In this document: positions 43,298-52,740 of the stretch, one piece after another
Layout of the letters: every line of letters begins with the position of its first letter
How positions within the stretch are numbered: position 1 is the stretch's first letter
Origin: Bacillota bacterium
GTDB lineage: Bacteria; Bacillota; UBA4882; UBA8346
Length of the DNA stretch: 64,000 nt
Assembly: GCA_023426245.1 (NCBI GenBank)
Contig: JAFABB010000019.1
Coordinates: 12,757-76,756, forward strand
Direction of reading: 5' to 3'
The notes under the pieces: model-generated
Databases searched by the model: none
Told to the model about the DNA's origin: nothing
What the model saw: the letters and a program-made list of their open reading frames with translations, nothing else
Position numbers and translations under genes: made by a program

Positions 43298-44698
43298 ATG
43301 AATCGAGAGAAAAAGTTTATTAAGAATTTTCTTATTTACAGTATTGGAGATTTCGGTTCCAAAATATTAGGATTTTTGCTTTTGCCGTTTTATACTTTTT
43401 ATCTATCCGCGAATGATTATGGTTATTTTGATTTGATCACTACCAGTTTCATGTTGCTTTCGCCTTTAATCACCTTACAAATTACCGACGGTTTATACCG
43501 GTATTTATTGGAGGCAACGGACAAAGCTCAAAAATGCGATATCATTTCCAGCTCACTGTTTATTATCTTCAGAAATTTAATCATTTTTAATCTCATTTGC
43601 CTAATCGTTTTTGTCTTTATAAATTTTAAGTTTAAATATCTGATTTTAACGCAACTCAATTTGGCAGTTATTTCGTCGGCCTGGATGCAAATCAGCCGGG
43701 GATTAAAAAAAAACCTGGAGTTTTCAATTGCGGGAATTATAACGACAGGATTAACACTAATCTGCAACATCATACTGATTGTTCTTTTTAATCTGCGGGT
43801 TGACGGCTTGGTTATTGCCAATATTATTTCCGCCATGTTCACCCTATTTTATTTGGAAATTGTGATCAAAGTCAGGAAATATATTAACCTTAACAAAGAA
43901 AATTTTGGAATGCCTAAAATACTACTTTCTTTTTCCCTGCCATTACTCCCAAATACTTTGGGGTGGTGGATTATGAATGTGTCCGATCGCTATATCCTAA
44001 ATTACTATGAAGGTATGGATGCAAATGGAATTTATGCAATTGCAAATAAGTTTCCGGCAATGATTATCATGGCCAATAGCATTTTTAACCTGGCATGGCA
44101 AGAAAGTTCGATCATGGAATACAAGTCGGTTGATCGGGATCAATTCTTTTCCAAAATGTTTAATCAATATATGGTGCTTCAATTTACATTGACCTTCATT
44201 GTACTGGCTTTTACGAGGCTTTTCATGGCTTATTGGGTAAACTCGCATTTCAGTTCTGCTTGGCGGTATGTTCCATTTTTGTATTTTGGCGCATTGTTTT
44301 TATCCTTTAGTTCATTTTATGGTGCAGGCTATTTATGTGCCAAGGAAACCAAAGGAGCCTTTTCGTCCTCGGCTTTTGGTGCTTTGCTAAATATCTTGAT
44401 TAACCTGATTGGGGTCCCTTATATTGGAATTCAGGGCGCGGCATTATCAACGATGATAGCTTTTTTGGCGATGTGGGTTTTGCGGATTGTTCAGACAAGA
44501 AAATATTTTGCAATCCATATCGATATACCCAAATTATTACTGCTGTCAATTATTTCTACCGGTATGATTTGGCTGTATTATATCAATATCTTTTATATCC
44601 GGATTTTGATGATAGTATTTTCTGTGGTTGTATTTGCAATATTCAATAAGAATATCATTCGAAAAGGCCTTCAGTTGATAAAATACAGATTTGCATAA
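43298..44698 (+). CDS. Wzx-type flippase (polysaccharide biosynthesis protein)
   Basis: This is an integral membrane protein of about 466 residues with 12-14 hydrophobic segments of the MATE-like MOP superfamily. The N-terminus (FLIYSIGDFGSKILGFLLLP, YGYFDLITTSF) and the WWIMNVSDRYILNYY segment are typical of Wzx/RfbX. Such proteins turn the lipid-linked repeat unit across the inner membrane. The longest frame starts inside the previous gene. ATG at 43298 is chosen because the protein begins there with the usual short charged tail, although the ribosome site is weak. Confidence 0.9.
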   Translation: MNREKKFIKNFLIYSIGDFGSKILGFLLLPFYTFYLSANDYGYFDLITTSFMLLSPLITLQITDGLYRYLLEATDKAQKCDIISSSLFIIFRNLIIFNLICLIVFVFINFKFKYLILTQLNLAVISSAWMQISRGLKKNLEFSIAGIITTGLTLICNIILIVLFNLRVDGLVIANIISAMFTLFYLEIVIKVRKYINLNKENFGMPKILLSFSLPLLPNTLGWWIMNVSDRYILNYYEGMDANGIYAIANKFPAMIIMANSIFNLAWQESSIMEYKSVDRDQFFSKMFNQYMVLQFTLTFIVLAFTRLFMAYWVNSHFSSAWRYVPFLYFGALFLSFSSFYGAGYLCAKETKGAFSSSAFGALLNILINLIGVPYIGIQGAALSTMIAFLAMWVLRIVQTRKYFAIHIDIPKLLLLSIISTGMIWLYYINIFYIRILMIVFSVVVFAIFNKNIIRKGLQLIKYRFA

Positions 44699-44721
44699 TT
44701 TGGCATAGTTGGTGATCGTTT

Positions 44722-45849
44722 GTGAAAAATATTCAAGAACTGCGGGATCAAAATCAATGTACCGGGTGTTGTATGTGTACGGCCGTATGTCCGCAAAATG
44801 CTATTACCATGGATATCTCAGATTACGGATTTCTGGAACCCCAAGTTTGTTGGGAACGATGCAATGGTTGTGGAAGATGCATCAATTTTTGCATCGTCAA
44901 TCATTCGGGTGCTCTTGAAAAAATCCGGGATAAAGTGATTTTTTCTTATAAAGCCCCGTCCAACCAGTTAAAGTTATTGTGTTCATCGGGAGGATTTTCA
45001 TTGGCATTGGCCTTTACGTATTTACAGAAAGGATATTTTTTCATCGGTGCGAGTTTCTCGGATGGATTTAAAAATATTCAACATGTTATCTGTGAAAACA
45101 CGATGGAAATATTTAATAGCATTGGTTCAAAGTATATCCAAAGCGATATGTCGGATGTGTTGTCTAAAATTTTTAATGGGGATATCGGGAGTAAATATGT
45201 TATTGTAGGAACTCCATGCCAGATTGCCGGACTTCGTAAAGTCATTGATGAAAAAGGCGCAGGCAATCAGTTCATTTTGGTTGATTTTTTTTGTCATGGT
45301 GTTCCTTCTTACTTGCTATGGTGGAAATATATCCGGGATATAGAAAGGAAAATCGGTCTTTTAATTCATTATGAATTTCGAAACAATTTTGAGTCCTGGC
45401 ATGAATTCAGAGTGCGCGCAATAGGAGAAAAAGGCTTTTATAGTCAATTCCATCAAATCGATCCTTATATGTACCTGTATTTGAAAAATTTTTGCTTTCG
45501 TAATGCCTGTTATTCCTGCAATTACCGGAATATGAGCGCTGCGGACATCAGAATGGGTGATTTTTGGGGGCTTGAATTTCAAGATGACAAGGTAGGGGTG
45601 TCCATTGCAATACCTTTAAATGAAAGGGGCTCGAAAGTATTTGATGAGGTAACGGGTTGTAAAGAAAAAATGGAAGAACGGCAATTCGAAACAAATTTTG
45701 GTTTTCAAAAGCCCCCAATTTATGAGCAGTTTTTAAACGAACTAAAGAATAACGACTTTCAAATGATCCTAAAAAGATACCATAATCCCATGCTAAAAAA
45801 GCGAAGTATCTCAGGAATACTAAAAAAGCTCAGTGGAAAACCGGGATAA
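44722..45849 (+). CDS. FrhB-like Fe-S oxidoreductase of EPS locus (F420 hydrogenase/dehydrogenase beta family)
   Basis: The 375-residue protein has two N-terminal 4Fe-4S motifs (CTGCCMCTAVCP, then CNGCGRCINFC). A Coenzyme F420 hydrogenase/dehydrogenase beta-subunit domain follows, with SSGGFSLALA, VGTPCQIAGLRK, DFFCHGVPS and RMGDFWG motifs. Members of this family lie beside polysaccharide pyruvyltransferase genes in many EPS clusters. Their reaction there is not established. The start is GTG with a moderate site. The pyruvyltransferase gene follows after 23 bases. Another member lies at 50364. Confidence 0.88.
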   Translation: MKNIQELRDQNQCTGCCMCTAVCPQNAITMDISDYGFLEPQVCWERCNGCGRCINFCIVNHSGALEKIRDKVIFSYKAPSNQLKLLCSSGGFSLALAFTYLQKGYFFIGASFSDGFKNIQHVICENTMEIFNSIGSKYIQSDMSDVLSKIFNGDIGSKYVIVGTPCQIAGLRKVIDEKGAGNQFILVDFFCHGVPSYLLWWKYIRDIERKIGLLIHYEFRNNFESWHEFRVRAIGEKGFYSQFHQIDPYMYLYLKNFCFRNACYSCNYRNMSAADIRMGDFWGLEFQDDKVGVSIAIPLNERGSKVFDEVTGCKEKMEERQFETNFGFQKPPIYEQFLNELKNNDFQMILKRYHNPMLKKRSISGILKKLSGKPG

Positions 45850-45872
45850 TCATTGCCGGCTAAGGAGAATAA

Positions 45873-47227
45873 ATGATGAAAATACGAATCGGCCATATTC
45901 AAGATACTTATAATAACGGTTCACTCATGATGGCAGTGAATACGATTGAATATATCTGTCAAAATCTGAATAAAACCGGGGAGGTTATGTTTTTTACCGA
46001 TGCCCGGGGAGAAAACAATATCCAAAGAATCAAGAATTCTGTATCGTGTTCTTCAATATCGGGTGCTTCCAAAGGAAAAAGTTCTTACTACCCCTTAAAA
46101 AAAAAATCAAAATCAACCCATCCGTATATCGTATCATCAAGCTGTTTTATAAACCAATTTGGTTCATGCGCAATATTTTAGAATTGCTGATGTACTATTT
46201 TTCGATCCAAAAGAAGATAAGGAAGGAAAATTGTGAAGTATTCATTGTGTTGGGCGGGGACGATTTTTCACCGTATTACGGGTACTTCCAGCTCTTTAAA
46301 AATTTATTGGAAATCAAGTTTTATTCAAAAAAGATCCCCACCGTTCTCTTGGGGCAAACAATCGGACCTTTTTTCGCAACAGTAAGGCCGATGATTCAAT
46401 GGTTCTTGAAAGACTGCTATATTTCAATTCGGGATGAAATCAACTTTTATTATGTCAAAGAGGCGCTTGAATTGAAACAGGTTACTTTATCGGGTGACTT
46501 AGCCTTTCTAAACTTGCCGTTTCAGGACAACGCGGATAAAAAGAATTTTATTTTCACTCAATACCAGCTTGCGGAGAATGAATACATTTCCGTTGTACCC
46601 TCCGGATTGACGCAAGCCTATACCCATAACGAACAGAAATATATTGAAAACTATGTTGAGATTATCAATTTCTTGGCAAGTTATCAAGAAGCAAAGAATC
46701 TAAAAATTGTTCTGTTAGCGCACGTGCTGCAAAATGATGAAACAGATGACAGAAAGATTATCCAAAAAATATATTCAAGTTTGGAAGGGAAAGTTCAAAA
46801 AAAAGTGGTTCGTGTTTTGGAACCTTTACTTCCTTATGAACTGCGGATTATTCTCGGAAACGGCCTCTTTACGATCACTGGTAGAATGCATTCGGCGATT
46901 TCCACGTTTCAGATGGGAAAACCTGCAATATGTCTATCGTATAGTATCAAATATTCCGGGGTAATCGGCAAAGGGTTAGCAATGCAAGGCTTAATCGTAG
47001 AATGTGCAGGGGCGAGATATTGGGAAAATCATGATGTGAGTCGTAAAATTATCGCTCTTATTCAAGAACTTTTTCACTCATACGGAAATACCTGTTTTTC
47101 GATAACGAGGAATTTACCAAATCTCCAATGGAAAATAAAAAAAGAGATTGACCATTTGTGCTCTTTTTTACTTCAAATAAAGCAGAAAGAAGAATCCAAT
47201 GTTGATTCAAAATATCTTTCAGATTAA
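45873..47227 (+). CDS. Polysaccharide pyruvyltransferase, broken by a frameshift at an A10 run
   Basis: Two frames cover one protein. Frame one from 45873 gives the N-terminus (GHIQDTYNNGSLMMAVNTIE, the start typical of this family). The second frame continues from about 46097 to 47227 with VFIVLGGDDFSPYYGY, LLGQTIGPF, ISIRDE, LSGDLAFL and ITGRMHSAIS, all family hallmarks. They meet at a run of ten A (46097-46106). One extra A, or a -1 slip, joins them into about 450 residues. The enzyme would add ketal-linked pyruvate to the polysaccharide. Sequencing error, real mutation, slippage or phase variation are all possible. The 3' end overlaps the next gene by 29 bases. Confidence 0.85.
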
Positions 47228-48674
47228 ACCATTGGTTATATTCTATGTCGCCCTTCAGATGTTTTTTTTAATCGCTGGATTATTACTGGATAAGCCGATA
47301 CTTTGTTTTTTATCTTTGGCGGTTTTGGTTGCGGTGCTTATTTGGATTTATGACAATTTCGGTGTATACCTTATCCTGATCAAGAATCTGTTTTTCGGTT
47401 TTTTAATTACCATGTTTTCCGTTCCCAATCAGTTGAATTATATCGAAGATCTCGCAATACTGATATTATGGGTCAAATGGTTGATGAATAAAAAAAGAAT
47501 CGATCTACCCTTTGCTTTTAAAAAATTCTTTTTATTTTTCTCAGTGCTGTTCTTTGGTTTTACGATTGCGGTCGCATTCATCAATCCCTTGGATTTCATG
47601 GGCCTTATTACCCACGAAAGATTATTTTTACGTTTCATTCTTTTAATCATTATATTTTCCACTATAAGTTTCGACTATCTCTGGAAAATTTTAAAAATTT
47701 GTTATTTCACTATAGTGTTTCAAATTCCCCTGGTTTTATATCAATACGTTTTTATCGTAGTACTGAAAAAAATAACGGTTCCCCGATTATGGGTTGGAAA
47801 TGCCTATATGGACAGGACATTCAATGATTATGTCGGAGGAATTTTCGGTTACGACGCCTCGGATGTGCTTGGAATATCAGCTGTAATCTGTTTTTTAGGA
47901 ACAATCATTTATCTTTCATTGAACTCCAAGCAGATCGGTCTTGCTAAAAAGCTATTTTTCTTTCTATCTTGCCTGGTTTTTCTGTTCATGCCTTTTTTAA
48001 GTGATGCCAAAATCGCTCTGTTATTAATGCCTTTGGGAGTGTTGACGGATTTTTTTTTCAGTAAGGAAAAGGTATCCCAAAAATCTTTCATGTTCTTATA
48101 TTTGGTGCTGATTGTGGTTATCGGTATGAGTATATCCGGAATCATGAATATCTCGTTTGAAGATACTTTCAACAATTTTATGTTATCGGCGGAAGCTCAA
48201 TTTAAACCCAATGAGATGATTCAAAGGGGAGAAAGTTTGGTTTACTGTTTCGATTATCTTTCCAAAAGAGGCTTGCTTCTGTGGGGGCAGGGGATGGGTT
48301 CTCATTTTGATCCGCAAATCAAATTCACGGATTATCGAATTGGAATCTATAATTATCAAGCCAGTTACCTTTTGCTTGAAATTGGGCTCTTGGGCACAAT
48401 GATGGTCTTTGTTTTACTGCTGTGGATTCCGTATAAGATAAACCAAGGAGTCAAGACACCCGGGAACAATGAAAAAGTTTTAATTCACAGGATGTTCGCT
48501 ATTATGTCGGTTTTTAGCATCATTATGTTTTTTTACACCAATTTCTTTTATAACCCTTCCTTAACTTTTCTATACTGCCTTATCACCGCAATTGCCATAC
48601 GTTCCAAATGGCCGGCGAGGGTAAATTTGAGAGGGTGTGAATATGGGAATATCGGTAATTATCCCCTTGTTTAA
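47199..48674 (+). CDS. O-antigen ligase/polymerase-like membrane protein (Wzy)
   Basis: This integral membrane protein of 491 residues has ten to twelve hydrophobic segments and a large loop near 320-390, which carries GQGMGSHF. This is the layout of Wzy polymerases and WaaL ligases. It likely joins repeat units delivered by the flippase and works with the Wzz-like protein. Sequence conservation in this family is low, so the assignment is by topology and place. It overlaps both the pyruvyltransferase before it and the glycosyltransferase after it, indicating coupled translation. Confidence 0.82.
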   Translation: MLIQNIFQIKPLVIFYVALQMFFLIAGLLLDKPILCFLSLAVLVAVLIWIYDNFGVYLILIKNLFFGFLITMFSVPNQLNYIEDLAILILWVKWLMNKKRIDLPFAFKKFFLFFSVLFFGFTIAVAFINPLDFMGLITHERLFLRFILLIIIFSTISFDYLWKILKICYFTIVFQIPLVLYQYVFIVVLKKITVPRLWVGNAYMDRTFNDYVGGIFGYDASDVLGISAVICFLGTIIYLSLNSKQIGLAKKLFFFLSCLVFLFMPFLSDAKIALLLMPLGVLTDFFFSKEKVSQKSFMFLYLVLIVVIGMSISGIMNISFEDTFNNFMLSAEAQFKPNEMIQRGESLVYCFDYLSKRGLLLWGQGMGSHFDPQIKFTDYRIGIYNYQASYLLLEIGLLGTMMVFVLLLWIPYKINQGVKTPGNNEKVLIHRMFAIMSVFSIIMFFYTNFFYNPSLTFLYCLITAIAIRSKWPARVNLRGCEYGNIGNYPLV

Positions 48675-49581
48675 CCGCGAAAATTATATTGGAGAAACCA
48701 TTGACAGTGTTTTGAATCAAAGTTTTACGGATTTTGAAATCATCATCGTGGATGATGGTTCCACGGACAAAAGCATAGAAATTGTTCAATCATTTCATGA
48801 TAGTCGAATTCAATGGATCACCCAGTGCAACCAGGGCGTATCCTGCGCCAGGAATAACGGTGTAAAGATAGCCCGACATGATCTTATTGCCTTTTTGGAT
48901 TCAGATGATCAATGGGAAAAGGATTTTCTCCACTGGATTGACTATTTGTCCAGAAATTATCCCGAGGCGCGAATGTATGGAACCAATTTAGTGTTGAACT
49001 ACCAAAACACTGGAAAGTTGGTGAAACTCCGGAATAAACTCCCGGATAATTGGGAGGGCTTAATCCATGATAACTTTGGATATCAAAAAATGGGGATCGA
49101 TTTATATCCATCGGCATTTGCAATTCAAAAAAAGACTTTCGTCGAGAGCGGAGGATTTTGTGAAGGGGATAAACTGGCTGAAGATCTTACGTTATTTTTT
49201 AAAGTGTTAACTAACGATAAGCTTGCTTATAAAAATATCTATTTGGCCACGATTTGTAAAGATGTTGAGGGGCAGGCGACATCCAAAAACTTTCATATTT
49301 CCGAAGACGGGTTTTTAAATTATCTTGAGCACGCGGGAACACATCTGGAAAAAAAAGAGCGTCGATTTTATGAATGGACCTATGACCGGAGATTAATCGC
49401 CTTGGTTTTCAATCATATTATAGCGTTAAAAGAAATCAATCAAGATTGGCTCAAGCTATTAAAATCACCCAAAGGGAAAATATATGGGGGCATCTTGCTG
49501 TTTTTTTCCCTTTTTCCTATAACACTGGTAAATCATATTTATCAATTGACCCGTACGGTAAAGAAAAAGTTGCGGGCATAA
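48643..49581 (+). CDS. Family 2 glycosyltransferase
   Basis: This GT-A enzyme of about 312 residues shows SVIIPLFNRENYIGETIDSV, IVDDGSTD and LDSDD (the DxD metal site), followed by the EDL catalytic-base region. It transfers a sugar from a nucleotide donor, the identity unknown. The ATG at 48643 has GAGAGG eight bases upstream, so it is used rather than the GTG at 48637. A hydrophobic segment near 278-295 may tie it to the membrane. A REP-like palindrome follows the stop codon. Confidence 0.93.
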   Translation: MGISVIIPLFNRENYIGETIDSVLNQSFTDFEIIIVDDGSTDKSIEIVQSFHDSRIQWITQCNQGVSCARNNGVKIARHDLIAFLDSDDQWEKDFLHWIDYLSRNYPEARMYGTNLVLNYQNTGKLVKLRNKLPDNWEGLIHDNFGYQKMGIDLYPSAFAIQKKTFVESGGFCEGDKLAEDLTLFFKVLTNDKLAYKNIYLATICKDVEGQATSKNFHISEDGFLNYLEHAGTHLEKKERRFYEWTYDRRLIALVFNHIIALKEINQDWLKLLKSPKGKIYGGILLFFSLFPITLVNHIYQLTRTVKKKLRA

Positions 49582-49597
49582 TCAAGAATTCATCCCA

Positions 49598-49631
49598 CTC
49601 AACCACCACCGGGCTGAAAGCCGGTGGTGAG
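49598..49631. repeat. REP-like palindrome, copy B
   Basis: CACCACCGG (49604-49612) and CCGGTGGTG (49621-49629) form a perfect 9-bp stem with CTCA/TGAG continuation and an 8-base loop. It begins 17 bases after the glycosyltransferase stop. Confidence 0.7.
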
Positions 49632-49680
49632 ACAATCACAAGCTGACCAGGCTATTTTTGAGACGGGCAGGGGATTGAAA

Positions 49681-50319
49681 ATGAATGTTCCATTTCTGCA
49701 AAAAATATGGACCACCGATATGGTAAAGTTTTTTTTCTGTAATTATTTCATCCGGACCAAAATCATCGGCAGCGGGATACTGTTGCCTAAAACCAATAGT
49801 TATTATAAGTTTGGTAAGAATGCCAGGATGATTATTGAAGGAAAATTCATCACCAATGACAACTGCGTTACCGGAACCAAAAGGGATACGCTGGTTCGAA
49901 TTGATGACGGCGGGGAAATATGGGTTAAAGGTGGATTTTCCATTTTCTATGGCGGCGATATCATTGTTTTTGAAAATGCAAAATTGGAACTGGGAAGCGG
50001 ATTTTGCAATTCGAATGTAAAAATCAGATGTTCGCAGAGTATCAGGATTGGCAATAACGTGGCGATTTCCCATGATGTAACCATCATGGATTCAGATGCC
50101 CACGAAATATTCGCTGAAAATTATTCAATGACAAAACCGGTGGTTATTGAGGATAACGTGTGGATAGGGACCAGGGCCGTAATCTTAAAAGGTGTAACGA
50201 TTGGCAAAGGCGCCATTGTGGCGGCAGGCGCCGTTGTTACAAGAGACATCCCGGATCATTGTTTGGCAGCGGGTATACCGGCCAGGATAATCAAACATCA
50301 TGTCCAATGGAAATCGTAA
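49681..50319 (+). CDS. Left-handed beta-helix acyltransferase (WcaF/LbH-type)
   Basis: This protein of about 212 residues carries hexapeptide repeats (GNNVAISHDVTIMDSDAH, then DNVWIGTRAVILKGVTIGKGAIVAAGAVV). HDVTIMDSDAH supplies the catalytic-type His. It belongs to the LbH O-acetyltransferase family, which decorates polysaccharides. ATG at 49681 is used because AGGGG lies seven bases before it. Acetylation is the usual reaction, but the acyl group and acceptor are not proven here. Confidence 0.9.
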   Translation: MNVPFLQKIWTTDMVKFFFCNYFIRTKIIGSGILLPKTNSYYKFGKNARMIIEGKFITNDNCVTGTKRDTLVRIDDGGEIWVKGGFSIFYGGDIIVFENAKLELGSGFCNSNVKIRCSQSIRIGNNVAISHDVTIMDSDAHEIFAENYSMTKPVVIEDNVWIGTRAVILKGVTIGKGAIVAAGAVVTRDIPDHCLAAGIPARIIKHHVQWKS

Positions 50320-50363
50320 TCGAACGAATCAAAAGACGATAAAAACGATTGGATAGTGAGACG

Positions 50364-51566
50364 ATGATTGACCCATTAAAAAAGCAATCATGCACCGGGT
50401 GCAATACCTGTTATAATGTTTGCCCTCGGGATGCAGTGAGTATGGTTCCGGATGCGGAAGGATTTTGGTATCCCTTCACCGATTTTGAAAAGTGTAATCG
50501 CTGTGGTTTGTGCCTGAAAAAGTGTCCTGCTCTCTCCGGTTTGGAAAATGATAATGGGTTTCCTCCCCGGGTTTATGCCGCATGGAATAAAGATAGTAGG
50601 GTTAGATTGAGTAGCACATCCGGGGGGATCTTTACCGCGCTTGCCTCCTACATCATAGGGATTGGCGGCTGTGTGACGGGGGCCCGGTATAACGAAGACT
50701 TTACGGTTTCCCATGCCATTATCGATGATCACCAAGATATTGAAAAACTTAGGCAATCCAAATACGTCCAAAGTGATCCGGGTTTGGTGTACCGGGAGAT
50801 ACAAAAACTCATCGATTCCGGAAAAGTCGTTTTATTTTGTGGGACCCCCTGCCAAAATGCCGGTGTAATAGCTTTTTTGGGAACGCACCCCCCCAACTTG
50901 TTTTTGTGCGATTTTATATGCAGGGGTGTAAATTCTCCCAAAGTATATCAAAAATATCTCGAAATGCTTGAAATAAAATATCATTCCAAAATAAGGCAGC
51001 TCCAATTTAAAAATAAATTCTACGGATGGAATTGTTTTAGCACGCGGGTTGAGTTTCAAAACGGAAAGAAATACATCCGCGATCGATATTCCGATTTGTA
51101 TATGCTCGGTTATCTTGAATATAATTTGTATTTACGCCCATCCTGCCATCATTGCCGGTATAAAAAATTGCCGCGGATTGCTGATATCACTTTAGGTGAT
51201 TTTTGGGGTATTTCCAATACAAGACCCCATTTGGACAATGATGAGGGCACCTCTGTCATCCTGCTAAACTCGCCCAAAGGATATGAATTGTTGGATGGCA
51301 TTCAAAATGACATTTATTACGAAGAATGTAAGTTAAATGAGGTTATGGCGAACAATGAATGCCTGTATATGTCGGCGCTTGCCGGAGAATATCGGGAGGA
51401 TTTCTTTAGGAATTTACCGGGGGCGAAATTTGATATGGCATTAAAAAAATCGATCAAAACTATCAGCTGGGTGAAAATTAAAAGTTTAGGTTTTCATTGG
51501 ATGAAAATGAGTTCAAGATTAAGCGCTTTACTAAAGAGTCGCTGTAAAGGAATCAAGATACAATAA
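50364..51566 (+). CDS. FrhB-like Fe-S oxidoreductase, second copy
   Basis: This 400-residue protein has the same layout as that at 44722. The ferredoxin-type motifs are CTGCNTCYNVCP and CNRCGLCLKKCP. They are followed by STSGGIFTALASY, CGTPCQNAGVIAF, DFICRGVNS and ITLGDFWGI. The start is the ATG at 50364; a TTG at 50349 is also in frame, and neither has a strong site. Two divergent family members in one EPS locus suggest two related but distinct reactions, perhaps on different acceptor sugars. The pyruvyltransferase lies next to only the first copy. Confidence 0.87.
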   Translation: MIDPLKKQSCTGCNTCYNVCPRDAVSMVPDAEGFWYPFTDFEKCNRCGLCLKKCPALSGLENDNGFPPRVYAAWNKDSRVRLSSTSGGIFTALASYIIGIGGCVTGARYNEDFTVSHAIIDDHQDIEKLRQSKYVQSDPGLVYREIQKLIDSGKVVLFCGTPCQNAGVIAFLGTHPPNLFLCDFICRGVNSPKVYQKYLEMLEIKYHSKIRQLQFKNKFYGWNCFSTRVEFQNGKKYIRDRYSDLYMLGYLEYNLYLRPSCHHCRYKKLPRIADITLGDFWGISNTRPHLDNDEGTSVILLNSPKGYELLDGIQNDIYYEECKLNEVMANNECLYMSALAGEYREDFFRNLPGAKFDMALKKSIKTISWVKIKSLGFHWMKMSSRLSALLKSRCKGIKIQ

Positions 51567-51690
51567 TCGATTGTAAACGTACCGGTTGTATCCCCGGCGC
51601 AAATGATAATGGATGCAAAAGGGGGTTGCCGTTGAAAAATCATGGAATAAGAAAATCAAAAAACCCAACATCGAGGAGGTTGATTTTAAA

Positions 51691-52725
51691 ATGAAACGGA
51701 AATTATACGGTTCAATTATCATTACATACCGCTGTAATGCAAAATGTAATATGTGCGACTGCTTTAAACATCCAACCAAACCTGAAGAGGAAATTCCTCT
51801 TGAAGTTATTGAAAAATTGCCCGAAATGGCCTTCACCAATATTACGGGGGGAGAACCCTTTATCAGAAAAGATATCAAGGATATCGTCAGGGAAATACGG
51901 AAAAAGACCCGCCGCATCGTGATTTCGACCAACGGGTATTTTTCCGAAAGAATTCTGGAACTTTGCGACGAATTTCCCGAGGTTGGAATTCGAATCAGCA
52001 TCGAGGGGTTACAAGAGACCAACGATGCGATACGGGGCTTGAAAGATGGCTTTCAAAAAGGCTATGGCACATTAACCGAATTGGTGAAACGCGGCCATAA
52101 GGATATCGGATTCGGAATGACCATTCAGGATTTGAACGCCCATGATGTAATCAATCTCTATCGGATTTCAGACCAACTGGGTATGGAATTTGCTACGACA
52201 ACTCTTCATAACTCATTTTATTTTCGAAAGACCGACAATCATATTCATGATTGTGAAACGGTATCCCGTTCCATTGAAGGGCTGGTCAATCAATTGCTGC
52301 AATCGTCTTCTCCCAAGAAATGGTTTCGGGCTTATTTTAACCACGGTTTAATCAATTATCTCTATGGCAACAAGAGATATTTACCATGCGAAATGGGGTT
52401 GAACGGTTTTTTCGTCGATCCTTACGGTGACGTCCTTCCGTGCAACGGCATGATTGAAAAACAATCCATGGGCAATTTGCATGAAAAAACCTGGGAGGAG
52501 ATCTGGCATTCAAAGCAGGCGAACCGGGTTCGGGAAAATGTTAAAAATTGTCCCAAGAACTGCTGGATGATTGGCAGCGTCTCGCCGGCCATGCATAAAA
52601 GAATTTGGATTCCCGCCTGGTGGGTATTTCAACATAAAATTACGGGCAGAGGGTATTCCCTTGAAGAAAACTCATTTTTCAAAAGTAAGGATCACTCCGG
52701 GAGCTGCGAGTATATTTCGAAATAG
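51691..52725 (+). CDS. Radical SAM protein (SPASM-like C-terminus) of EPS locus
   Basis: This is a radical S-adenosylmethionine enzyme of about 344 residues. CNAKCNMC gives the CxxxCxxC ligands of the 4Fe-4S cluster. TNITGGEPF and the ISIEG segment are further radical SAM motifs. A C-terminal set of cysteines (LPCEMG, LPCNGM, KNCPKNCWM) fits a SPASM/twitch extension for extra clusters. ATG at 51691 has GAGGAGG about ten bases upstream. Inside an EPS locus it may modify a sugar or lipid carrier. No peptide substrate gene is visible, so I do not call a peptide-maturation enzyme. Confidence 0.88.
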   Translation: MKRKLYGSIIITYRCNAKCNMCDCFKHPTKPEEEIPLEVIEKLPEMAFTNITGGEPFIRKDIKDIVREIRKKTRRIVISTNGYFSERILELCDEFPEVGIRISIEGLQETNDAIRGLKDGFQKGYGTLTELVKRGHKDIGFGMTIQDLNAHDVINLYRISDQLGMEFATTTLHNSFYFRKTDNHIHDCETVSRSIEGLVNQLLQSSSPKKWFRAYFNHGLINYLYGNKRYLPCEMGLNGFFVDPYGDVLPCNGMIEKQSMGNLHEKTWEEIWHSKQANRVRENVKNCPKNCWMIGSVSPAMHKRIWIPAWWVFQHKITGRGYSLEENSFFKSKDHSGSCEYISK

Positions 52726-52740
52726 GGGAGATTGATTGAA

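Noticed and set aside
46046..47227. Calling the pyruvyltransferase second frame as an independent full gene
   Set aside because: Its first residues are the frame-shifted continuation of the upstream frame, and no ribosome site precedes 46046.
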